From: JAQICB01 sp046482735
GTDB taxonomy: Bacteria; Bacteroidota; Bacteroidia; Bacteroidales; UBA1715
DNA length: 45,984 nucleotides
Direction: 5' to 3'
Assembly (NCBI GenBank): GCA_046482735.1
Contig: JAWOEL010000008.1
Coordinates: forward strand, 1-45,984
In this document: positions 1-7,779 of the stretch, in pieces
Layout of the letters: each line of letters starts with the position of its first letter
Position numbering within the stretch: position 1 is the stretch's first letter
Program-made: the position numbers and the translations under genes
The notes under the pieces: model-generated
Database searches by the model: none
Told to the model about the DNA's origin: nothing
The model's input: only the letters and a program-made list of their open reading frames with translations

Positions 1-2138
1 TTCTTGATCAATATGGAGTAAGCTGGTGTAACTGGGCAGTATCTGATGTTGATGAAGCTGCTTCTATTGTAAAACCGGGTTCCTCAATATACGGAAATTG
101 GTCATCAAATGATTTAACTGAATCCGGCACACTTGTTCGCGACAAACTACAATCGTATGAAACCGATCCTATTCCAAACGATATTCCGCCATACATAACA
201 TCTAACCCACGAGCTCAATCTGTTCCATTTGAATCAACTGCATCTTTCACTGTAGAAGCAGTTGGTCCGGAACCTATAACATATCAATGGTATTTTAATA
301 ATCAAGCTATTTCCGGTGCTAATTCTGCAACATACACTATTACAGAAGTTACAGAAAATCAAACAGGTGATTATTATTGCATATTAGAAAACTCATATGG
401 TACCACGACATCAAAAACAGTTTCGTTAGCTGTTCGGTATCGTTCTACTTTTTACTCAGAACCACTTGCTATTCCGGCTGTTATAGAATTTGAAGATTAT
501 GACAAAGGCGGACAAAATATTGGTTATTTTGACGCCAGCTATGGAAACACAGGCGGCGAATACAGAAATGATGATGTAGATATAGAAGGAATTGAGGGTA
601 TGCAAGGAGAATATGCTGTTGGTTTTACCGATGATGGTGAATGGCTTGCATATACTGTAAATGTAGGATGGACAGATGAATATGAAATTGATATTTATTA
701 TGCATCTCTCGAGGGTAATGGACATTTTAGCATGGAGGTAGACAATCAAGAAATTGTTCCATCAACCAATTTACCAAGTACAAACGATTGGTTTACATAC
801 AACAAAATAACTGTTACGGCTCAACTTACAGAAGGTGAACATATACTTAAATTTAATATTGAAGAATCCGGATATAACCTGAATTATATGGAATTCAAAT
901 CAACCACACCACCGGAAACAGAACCTATTATTACTGCACAACCAAAAAATACAACGAGTACTTTAGGAAAATCAACTTCATTGTATGTATCAGCTACCGG
1001 TGCTGATCCTCTTTCATATCAATGGTACAAAGATGATGTAGCTATTCCTGATGCTACAGATGATATATATTCAATTGCAATTGCAGAAGAAAGTGATGCC
1101 GGTGATTATCATGTTGTAATAACAAATCATTTGGGAACAATTACCAGTTCTACGGCAACATTAACCATAAATAATTCGGCGGCATATGGTGGCACCCCTG
1201 TCTCGCTCCCCGGCAGAGTGTTAGCTAAAAATTTCGATGAAGGCGGCGAAGGTGTTGCATACCACGATACTTCACCGGAAAATGAGGCCATTGAAAATAC
1301 CGGCGACCAAGCACATTTTTACCGTGATGAAGGTGTAGATACTGAAGTCACTACTGATGAAGGAACCGGACATGCTGTAGGATACATCAATGCTGATGAA
1401 TGGATGGAGTACTCTGTAATGGTAGAATATTCCGGCACATATACAGTTGGCTTTAGAGTAGCATCAGGTTCAAACACCGGCGTTGCATCTCTTGGGCTTA
1501 ATGTAGACGGACAACCGGTAGTTTCTACTTTATCTATCCCCAACACGAATGGATGGGATAGTTGGATAACTATTGAAGAAGATATTGAACTTACAGCTGG
1601 CTTACACATACTTCGTCTTAAAGCTAATCAGGGTGATTGGAATGTGAATTTTATGGATTTTTCAATTGAAACTCAAACATCTGAAATTAATCTTGAACCT
1701 GGCTGGAATCTTGTTTCTTTTAATGTGTTACCTGCAGACAATTCTGTTTCGTCAATATTTGCAAATACTGATGTACACATTATAAAAAACAGCAACGGAT
1801 TTTGGATGCCAACACAGATAGAACAACTAAACAGTTTGCACACTATTGAAATTGGCAATGCCTATTTTGTGTATGCAAACTCTGCCACATCTCTTACTGT
1901 TGAAGGAACCTCTGTTGATTCCTTCACACAAAACTTACAGCAAGGATGGAATCTTATTGGTGTGCCAGCAACAACTGCACAAACAATTAGTACGCAGATA
2001 AGTGGAACGCACATACAAACAGTGAAAAATTTTGATGGCTTTTATGATGTATCATCAGATACGAATAGTATCACTGAATTTATTCCACATAATGGCTATT
2101 ATATATATGCTACCGATTCTACTACAATTAACTGGTAA
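1..2138 (+). CDS. GH5 cellulase-like enzyme, 3' part, with Ig-like, CBM6 and GWNL modules
   Basis: The reading frame is open from base 3 and has no start in the window, so this is the last 711 residues of a longer protein. The first ~48 visible residues (GVSWCNWAVSD, then W..NDLTESG..VR) match the C-terminal end of GH5 endoglucanases, including the Trp-rich strand closing the barrel. After that come an Ig-like domain (about residues 60-145, with QWY and DYYC), a CBM6 (about 155-300), a second Ig-like domain (about 305-390, QWYKDD and DAGDYHV), a second CBM6 (about 400-555) and two copies of a ~70-residue module starting GWNL (about 560-711), the last ending in INW at the stop. The enzyme is probably secreted and acts on beta-glucan or cellulose, with CBM6 modules holding it to the polymer. 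Catalytic Glu residues lie outside the window, so the GH5 call rests on the tail only. An internal ATG at 600 is not the true start because the frame continues upstream with sensible domains. Confidence 0.85.
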   Translation, partial: LDQYGVSWCNWAVSDVDEAASIVKPGSSIYGNWSSNDLTESGTLVRDKLQSYETDPIPNDIPPYITSNPRAQSVPFESTASFTVEAVGPEPITYQWYFNNQAISGANSATYTITEVTENQTGDYYCILENSYGTTTSKTVSLAVRYRSTFYSEPLAIPAVIEFEDYDKGGQNIGYFDASYGNTGGEYRNDDVDIEGIEGMQGEYAVGFTDDGEWLAYTVNVGWTDEYEIDIYYASLEGNGHFSMEVDNQEIVPSTNLPSTNDWFTYNKITVTAQLTEGEHILKFNIEESGYNLNYMEFKSTTPPETEPIITAQPKNTTSTLGKSTSLYVSATGADPLSYQWYKDDVAIPDATDDIYSIAIAEESDAGDYHVVITNHLGTITSSTATLTINNSAAYGGTPVSLPGRVLAKNFDEGGEGVAYHDTSPENEAIENTGDQAHFYRDEGVDTEVTTDEGTGHAVGYINADEWMEYSVMVEYSGTYTVGFRVASGSNTGVASLGLNVDGQPVVSTLSIPNTNGWDSWITIEEDIELTAGLHILRLKANQGDWNVNFMDFSIETQTSEINLEPGWNLVSFNVLPADNSVSSIFANTDVHIIKNSNGFWMPTQIEQLNSLHTIEIGNAYFVYANSATSLTVEGTSVDSFTQNLQQGWNLIGVPATTAQTISTQISGTHIQTVKNFDGFYDVSSDTNSITEFIPHNGYYIYATDSTTINW

Positions 2139-2204
2139 GGTAAAGTTCTGAATATTTTTTGGTTCAGACACAAAAAATTACCTCAATCTCAGGTTATCTA
2201 TAGC

Positions 2205-2242
2205 AAAAAAGCCTCGACACATACCATGTCGAGGCTTTTTTA
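2205..2242. terminator. Bidirectional intrinsic terminator
   Basis: A perfect 9-bp stem (GCCTCGACA at 2211-2219, TGTCGAGGC at 2227-2235) with a 7-nt loop is preceded by six A and followed by a T run. It sits between two convergent genes (stop at 2138 on plus, stop at 2262 on minus) and can end transcription from both sides. Confidence 0.9.
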
Positions 2243-2261
2243 TGGATTGAAAACACAACTT

Positions 2262-3674
2262 TTATTCTGTACACGAATACCCAAGAATTTTAAACATTTC
2301 ATCGGCAGACTGCTCTTCGCGATACACAAAATCAACAATATTACCCGCATCATCACGGTCAATTATTATATGCTTGGGTGATGGAATTAAACAATGTTTA
2401 ATTCCCCCATACCCACTTATAGAATCCTGGTAAGCACCTGTATGGAAAAAACCCAAATACAAAGGTTCTTTTTCCTTTTTAGAATATGCCGGCAACAATA
2501 CTTCCTGATTTAAATCTTCTGAATTATAATAATCTGAATGATCGCAACTTATACCACCAATATTTACGCGCTTATATTCATTATTCCATTTATTTATCGG
2601 CAAAAGAATAAAACGTTCATGAATAGACCATGCATCGGGAATGGTATTCATCAAACTATTATTTATAATATACCAACTCTCCGTATCATTCTGTTGTTTT
2701 TGATCTAACACCTGAAAAATAATTGCCCCACTCTCTCCTACTGTATATTTGCCAAATTCAGTAAAAATATGCGGCTCATTAATATTTTCCTTCTCGCATG
2801 CTTCCTTAATATTTTTCACAATTTCACCTATCATATACTCATAATCATACTCAAAACCTAAATGATTACGAATAGGAAATCCACCACCAAGATTAAAAGA
2901 ATCGAGAGAATCACATTGTTTTTTTAAATCAATAAATAGTTTTAATGCTTTTTGAAATTCCCCCCAATAATATATGCTATCTCGAATACCGGAATCTACA
3001 AAAAAATGCAGCATTTTAAGCTCAAGATTACGTTTTGTTTTTAATCGTTTATTATAAAAATGCACAATTTCATTATACCGAATTCCTAAACGAGAGGTAT
3101 AATATGCAGACTGGGATTCCTCATTTATTGCCATTCGAATACCAATTTTCAGTTTTTTACGACCCAAATATTTTTCTAAACGTGACAACTCTTCAGTGCT
3201 ATCGAGTATAGTAATGGTATTCCGGAAACCTAAATCACGCAATAAGATTATTTTATGTAAATAATCATCTGTTTTATAACCGTTATGTACAACAATTAAT
3301 TTTTTATCGACCTTTTTTTCTTTATATAATTTTAAAATTAAATCAATATCAAAAGACGATGATGTTTCTAAATTAACATTATGTTTAAGAGCAGCATTTA
3401 TAACATGATAAAAATGATTGCATTTAGTACAATAACAATAATGATAATCTCCTTTATAATTATAATATTTAAAAGATTTTTTAAATAAATTACGTGATTT
3501 TTTTATTTGATCACCTATTTTGGGTAAATACATAAACCGAAACGGCGTACCATATTTTTCTATAAGATATTTAATAGATACACCTTGAAAAGATAAACTA
3601 CCATCAATTAAATCGAAGCCCTCTTGTGGAAAATAAAAACTTTGCTCTATTAAATTAAAATATGTATTCTTCAT
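2262..3674 (-). CDS. speA: Arginine decarboxylase, fold III PLP type (Bacteroidota family)
   Basis: This 470-residue protein resembles the pyridoxal-phosphate arginine decarboxylases of Flavobacteria and relatives, which turn arginine into agmatine for polyamine synthesis. An alanine-racemase-type barrel is recognisable. The putative PLP-binding lysine is Lys84 in YCYCTK, followed by LETSSSFDID; LGGGFPI and FTEFGKYTVGESG are the phosphate-binding and active-site loops. Cys377 in GGISCDHSDYY is the equivalent of the catalytic Cys donated across the dimer interface, and the C-terminal half carries GFFHTGAYQDSISGYGG. It is the last gene of a minus-strand operon, 43 bp after the CorA gene, and is followed by the terminator at 2205-2242. 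Substrate could in principle be another basic amino acid, but the overall match is to arginine decarboxylase. Confidence 0.85.
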   Translation of the reverse strand: MKNTYFNLIEQSFYFPQEGFDLIDGSLSFQGVSIKYLIEKYGTPFRFMYLPKIGDQIKKSRNLFKKSFKYYNYKGDYHYCYCTKCNHFYHVINAALKHNVNLETSSSFDIDLILKLYKEKKVDKKLIVVHNGYKTDDYLHKIILLRDLGFRNTITILDSTEELSRLEKYLGRKKLKIGIRMAINEESQSAYYTSRLGIRYNEIVHFYNKRLKTKRNLELKMLHFFVDSGIRDSIYYWGEFQKALKLFIDLKKQCDSLDSFNLGGGFPIRNHLGFEYDYEYMIGEIVKNIKEACEKENINEPHIFTEFGKYTVGESGAIIFQVLDQKQQNDTESWYIINNSLMNTIPDAWSIHERFILLPINKWNNEYKRVNIGGISCDHSDYYNSEDLNQEVLLPAYSKKEKEPLYLGFFHTGAYQDSISGYGGIKHCLIPSPKHIIIDRDDAGNIVDFVYREEQSADEMFKILGYSCTE

Positions 3675-3717
3675 CTTCTATGGTTTTTAAAAAAGCATAT
3701 ATATACGGAAAAGAAAT

Positions 3718-4776
3718 TTACAGCCATTTTTTTATTTTAAAATATACTAACATACCTACCGCAAGTAAAAACATACCTGCCAACATAATAAAATAGCTGT
3801 ACTTATATTTTAATTCCGGTACATATTCAAAATTGGTTCCATATATACCTGCTATAAATGTAAGAGGAATAAATATTGAGGCAAAAATGGTTAAAAACTT
3901 CATAATATCATTCGCCTTATTACTCACATATGTATTGTACAAATTCAGCTGATCGTTCACCATAGAATAATAAAGCTCTACGGAATCCAATGTTTGATTA
4001 ACTAATTCATACAAATCATCAGTATACGGTGCTATAGAAGACGAAATACCGGCAACTTTGCCATGGCGTAAAGCATACACAATCTCTTTATACGGACGAA
4101 CATTTTTACGTATATAAGATATTTCATTTTTATATTGATAAATTTCAAGAGCCAAATTTTTATGTGCCTGAGGTATATAATGTTCTGTTTGTTCAATTTT
4201 GGTTCCAATTTTTTCGAGCAATACTAATGTATTATCAACCAATGTATCTATAAGAGCATAGAGCAAATAATCGTGCCCGAATTGTCTTACCTTACCAACA
4301 CGTTCGTGAATTCTTCGACGTACAGAATCAAAAAAATCAGCATATTTTTCCTGAAAACAAAGTACATAATTACTTCCCAGAATAAAAGAAATTTGATCCG
4401 TATGAATCTTCTCATCTTCTTTATTATATATAAAAGACTTCACAATAACCAATACCCCACCATCGAACTCAACAATTTTTGGTCGATGATCTGTATTTAC
4501 AATATCCTCTAATATAAGACTGGGAATATGAAACAATGAACCAATAGATGTTATTTTTTCAACATCATGCAATCCATAAATATTTATCCAGTTTACGGCA
4601 TCAGAGTGTACATGTTCTATATCGCCTATAGATACGTTTTGTACATCAGAAACATGTTCCTGATTATAATACATATATCGCACCGTTGTTTCAGCAGCTT
4701 TTTTTCGTCCAAGAAAAATAACACTACCCGGAGCCGCACCTTTACTTGGTTCTCGATTTTTAAGAAAACGTGCCAT
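3718..4776 (-). CDS. corA: CorA-family divalent cation transporter with GTN signature
   Basis: This 352-residue protein has the CorA plan: a long cytoplasmic N-terminal domain with a helical stalk and two C-terminal membrane helices (about residues 290-312 and 325-347). Family members move Mg2+ or Co2+ as pentamers in the inner membrane. The loop between the helices reads IYGTNFEYVPEL: the classical Gly-Met-Asn selectivity motif is Gly313-Thr314-Asn315 here. The ACC codon for Thr is clear at 3837-3835, so this is not a misread frame. The protein ends in KIKKWL, the usual basic tail. The gene starts 2 bp after the GNAT-nitrilase gene, so the two are probably co-transcribed. The ion transported cannot be settled; ZntB-like Zn2+ transport is a weaker alternative. 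Confidence 0.9.
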   Translation of the reverse strand: MARFLKNREPSKGAAPGSVIFLGRKKAAETTVRYMYYNQEHVSDVQNVSIGDIEHVHSDAVNWINIYGLHDVEKITSIGSLFHIPSLILEDIVNTDHRPKIVEFDGGVLVIVKSFIYNKEDEKIHTDQISFILGSNYVLCFQEKYADFFDSVRRRIHERVGKVRQFGHDYLLYALIDTLVDNTLVLLEKIGTKIEQTEHYIPQAHKNLALEIYQYKNEISYIRKNVRPYKEIVYALRHGKVAGISSSIAPYTDDLYELVNQTLDSVELYYSMVNDQLNLYNTYVSNKANDIMKFLTIFASIFIPLTFIAGIYGTNFEYVPELKYKYSYFIMLAGMFLLAVGMLVYFKIKKWL

Positions 4777-4778
4777 AC

Positions 4779-6302
4779 TTACATTCGTTTTATCTGATAT
4801 ACATCCGTCCTTCTATCTCGCAAATTACGCACACTACCATATGTATGCAACTCTCGCAACAAGTCTATATCAACATCAGCCACCAAAATCATTTCTGTAT
4901 TAGGTGTCGCTTCGGCCTTTATTCCATTTGCCGGAAAAGCAAAATCGCACGGAGTAAACACGACAGACTGAGCATATTGCATATCCATATTTTCCACTTT
5001 CGGTAAATTCCCGACACAACCTGCAATAGCAACATAACATTCATTTTCAATAGCCCGAGCCCGAGCACAATAGCGAACACGAGAATATGCATTTTGCGTA
5101 TCTGTAAGAAACGGAACAAATAAAATATTCATTTCCTGTTCTGCCAACAAACGAGACAATTCAGGAAATTCGACATCATAACAAATTAAAATACCAATAG
5201 GACCACAATCTGTTTCAAACACAGATAAATGCTTACCGCCTTGCAATCCCCAACATTTTGCTTCATCCGGAGAAACATGATTTTTGGTATACGTCTCAAA
5301 TGTACCATTTCGTCGGCATAAATAACCAACATTATATAAATCATGTTCTTCATCAAGAAACGGCATACTACCGGTAATAATATTTACATTATACTGCATA
5401 GCTAACTGCAAAAACCGATCACGAGTCTCAATTGTATACTTTGACAACTCTCTAATGGCCTCTGATTCTGACAAATGATTATATTTTGCCATAAGCGGTG
5501 CATTAAAAAATTCCGGAAACAAAGCAAAATCACTTTTGTAGCTTGCAACAGCATCAACAAAAAATTCTGCTTGCTCAAACATTTCGTCAAGTGTTGCATA
5601 ATGTCGCATTTGCCATTGCACCAAACCTAAACGAACGACACTTTTACTGGTTAACAATTGTGAAGGCTGAGGTTCATAAAAAACATTATCCCACTGCAAC
5701 AACACCGCAAAGTCATGAGATTCTTTATCACCATCAAAATAATTATTCAATATTTTTTTTACATGAAAATCATTAGCCAGTTGAAATGCTAAAGTCGGAT
5801 CGTCCAATTCCCTGTTTTTTACCTTTTGTATATAATCTTTGGGCGACAATGTTTCAGCATATTTATGATAATTAGGAATTCTACCACCAAAAACTATTGC
5901 CTGAAGATTTAATTTTTCGCACAATTCTTTTCGTGCATCATACAATCGTCTGCCCAACCGCATACCTCTGTACTCCGGCACTACAAAAACTTCTATGCCA
6001 TACAACACATTTCCGGTAGGATTATGCGTATTGAACGTTACATTTCCCGTTATTTTTTCATATGTATGTTTATCGCCAAAATGTTCATATTTAACTATCA
6101 AAGATAAAGCACAGCCAACAACTATATTGTCCACCAAAATTGCAATTTGCCCCTCCGGAAAAATACGAATCAACTTTTGTATCTGGCGTTCTTCCCAATA
6201 ATCATCTGCCCAATTTGCATAGGCAGCTATCATTGATTTTTTTAATTGTTCATAGTCATCAGACTGTAATAATCGTATGTCTATAGATTCTGTATCCTTC
6301 AT
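4779..6302 (-). CDS. GNAT acetyltransferase-nitrilase fusion protein
   Basis: This 507-residue protein joins two enzymes. Residues 1-210 form a GNAT N-acetyltransferase domain, with EVFVVPEYRGMRLGRRLYD (104-122) as the acetyl-CoA-binding segment. Residues 223-507 form a carbon-nitrogen hydrolase (nitrilase superfamily) domain with the full Glu-Lys-Cys triad: Glu264 in LFPEFF, Lys340 in TYTKNH and Cys374 in LICYDVEFPEL. Such enzymes cut amides or nitriles; the fusion is known in Bacteroidota but I know of no established substrate. The gene starts 2 bp after the helicase gene and ends 2 bp before corA. With arginine decarboxylase in the same operon, an amide or acyl-amine of the polyamine pathway is a reasonable guess for the substrate, but this is inference only. 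Confidence 0.9.
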   Translation of the reverse strand: MKDTESIDIRLLQSDDYEQLKKSMIAAYANWADDYWEERQIQKLIRIFPEGQIAILVDNIVVGCALSLIVKYEHFGDKHTYEKITGNVTFNTHNPTGNVLYGIEVFVVPEYRGMRLGRRLYDARKELCEKLNLQAIVFGGRIPNYHKYAETLSPKDYIQKVKNRELDDPTLAFQLANDFHVKKILNNYFDGDKESHDFAVLLQWDNVFYEPQPSQLLTSKSVVRLGLVQWQMRHYATLDEMFEQAEFFVDAVASYKSDFALFPEFFNAPLMAKYNHLSESEAIRELSKYTIETRDRFLQLAMQYNVNIITGSMPFLDEEHDLYNVGYLCRRNGTFETYTKNHVSPDEAKCWGLQGGKHLSVFETDCGPIGILICYDVEFPELSRLLAEQEMNILFVPFLTDTQNAYSRVRYCARARAIENECYVAIAGCVGNLPKVENMDMQYAQSVVFTPCDFAFPANGIKAEATPNTEMILVADVDIDLLRELHTYGSVRNLRDRRTDVYQIKRM

Positions 6303-6304
6303 AA

Positions 6305-7555
6305 TTACGTACGATTTGTATCTCCTTTTTTATGAGAGGGTTTAAATGGTTTTTTCTTTTTGTGAAAGTTTTTTTTCTTTTTATTCTGAAATTTTGCAGC
6401 ATTTTTCCACTGCGGAAGCTCACCAATATCTTTCGATATTTGTTTTTTCTCTACCTCTTTACCTATCAATGATTCTATTCGTTTAACTTTTGGAATATCA
6501 TCAGGACTAATAAGTGTAATAGCCTCACCTTTGGCATCTGCCCGAGCTGTTCGACCTACACGATGCACATAATCAGCAGGATCTGATGGCACATCGTAAT
6601 TAATAACCAAATCTATCCCTTTAATATCAATACCACGACTCAACACATCCGTTGCAACCAAAATCTGTGTTTTTTGCGATTTAAACCGCATAAGCACATC
6701 GGCTCGCTCCTGTTGTTCAAAATCAGAGGAAATACCTTCTACCGAAATTTTGGGCAAAACACGCGTTAACTCACGAACAATTGCATGAACATTGCGTTTT
6801 GTTGATGAAAAAATCAACACACTTTCAAATTCTTTCTGATGCGAAAGAATATAAGAAATAATACTATTTTTTTGATGCGGATATGCCATATATGCACTTT
6901 GGGTAATTCCTGATGCCGGTTTTGAAATAGAAATAGTTATTGTCTCAGGATTGTGCAATATTTGATGTGCCAATTTTCGGATATTAGGCGGCATTGTTGC
7001 ACTAAAAAGTAATGTTTGACGTTTGGCAGGCACATGTTTCAAAATCGCTTGTATATCATCATAAAAACCCATATCGAGCATGCGATCTGCCTCATCAAGA
7101 ACAACATGACGAACCGATTTGAAATTCACGTATCCCAAAGCCAAGTGTTGCATAAGACGCCCCGGTGTTGCAACAATAATGTTTGTTCCCTGGGTTATAG
7201 CACGTTTTTGCTCATCCCAGTCCTGTCCTTTATCTCCACCAAAAACTGCTTTACTTGATGCTTCGGTAAAATAAGAAAAACCTTGTATTTCCTGATCTAT
7301 CTGCACAGCTAATTCCCTGGTAGGCACAATAATAAGAGATGTTGTTCCTTTATTTCCATTACGTATTAAGTCATCCAAAATCGGTATAACAAACGATGCT
7401 GTTTTGCCGGTACCTGTTTGGGCACAAGCCAGCAAATCTCGTCCTTCCAATGCTCTTGGAATAGCCTGCTCTTGTATAGGAGATAATTTTTCGAAATTCA
7501 TGTAATATATTGCTTCCTGCAATTGTTCATGAATTAATAATTCTTCAAATTTCAT
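6305..7555 (-). CDS. rhlE: DEAD-box ATP-dependent RNA helicase, RhlE-like
   Basis: This 416-residue protein has all the core motifs of DEAD-box helicases in order: the Q motif region (FEKLSPIQEQAIP), motif I AQTGTGKT, Ia PTRELA, motif II DEAD in VLDEADRMLDMGF, motif III SAT, and motif VI HRVGRTARA. The last ~45 residues are very rich in lysine and carry no conserved fold, as in RhlE proteins, and probably bind RNA. It unwinds short RNA duplexes in ribosome assembly or mRNA decay. It is the first gene of a four-gene minus-strand operon. A 9-bp perfect hairpin lies in its leader (7581-7601), about 25 bases upstream of the start codon, and may control its translation. Confidence 0.92.
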   Translation of the reverse strand: MKFEELLIHEQLQEAIYYMNFEKLSPIQEQAIPRALEGRDLLACAQTGTGKTASFVIPILDDLIRNGNKGTTSLIIVPTRELAVQIDQEIQGFSYFTEASSKAVFGGDKGQDWDEQKRAITQGTNIIVATPGRLMQHLALGYVNFKSVRHVVLDEADRMLDMGFYDDIQAILKHVPAKRQTLLFSATMPPNIRKLAHQILHNPETITISISKPASGITQSAYMAYPHQKNSIISYILSHQKEFESVLIFSSTKRNVHAIVRELTRVLPKISVEGISSDFEQQERADVLMRFKSQKTQILVATDVLSRGIDIKGIDLVINYDVPSDPADYVHRVGRTARADAKGEAITLISPDDIPKVKRIESLIGKEVEKKQISKDIGELPQWKNAAKFQNKKKKNFHKKKKPFKPSHKKGDTNRT

Positions 7556-7580
7556 ATGTTTATTTAACTAATTTTCAATT

Positions 7581-7601
7581 ATTCCGTAATTTTTACGGAA
7601 T
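7581..7601 (-). promoter_or_regulatory. Leader hairpin upstream of the DEAD-box helicase
   Basis: ATTCCGTAA (7581-7589) and TTACGGAAT (7593-7601) form a perfect 9-bp stem with a 3-nt loop, 25 bases before the helicase start codon. There is no T run on the minus side, so it is not a standard terminator for the upstream crtI gene. It could be an operator for a dimeric repressor or an RNA structure in the 5' leader. A possible -7 box, TAGTTTTG on the minus strand (7748-7741), lies upstream, so the hairpin would be transcribed if that box is used. Confidence 0.45.
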
Positions 7602-7779
7602 CGTTTTCATCATACCTTCATCTTCATAAGACAACTCATTGGTACTTCAAACACCATCATTACATTACGTATGCCTTAATAATTGTTTATATATACACCT
7701 CATATTATGTATATAAGTTCTTTGCACACTAATTATAGAACAAAACTACATTTTTTTATTGGGAGATATATACATTCAA

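Noticed and set aside
600..602. ATG at 600 as the start of the first protein
   Set aside because: The frame is open upstream to the window edge and encodes the end of a GH5 domain, an Ig-like domain and the first part of the CBM6, so this Met is internal.
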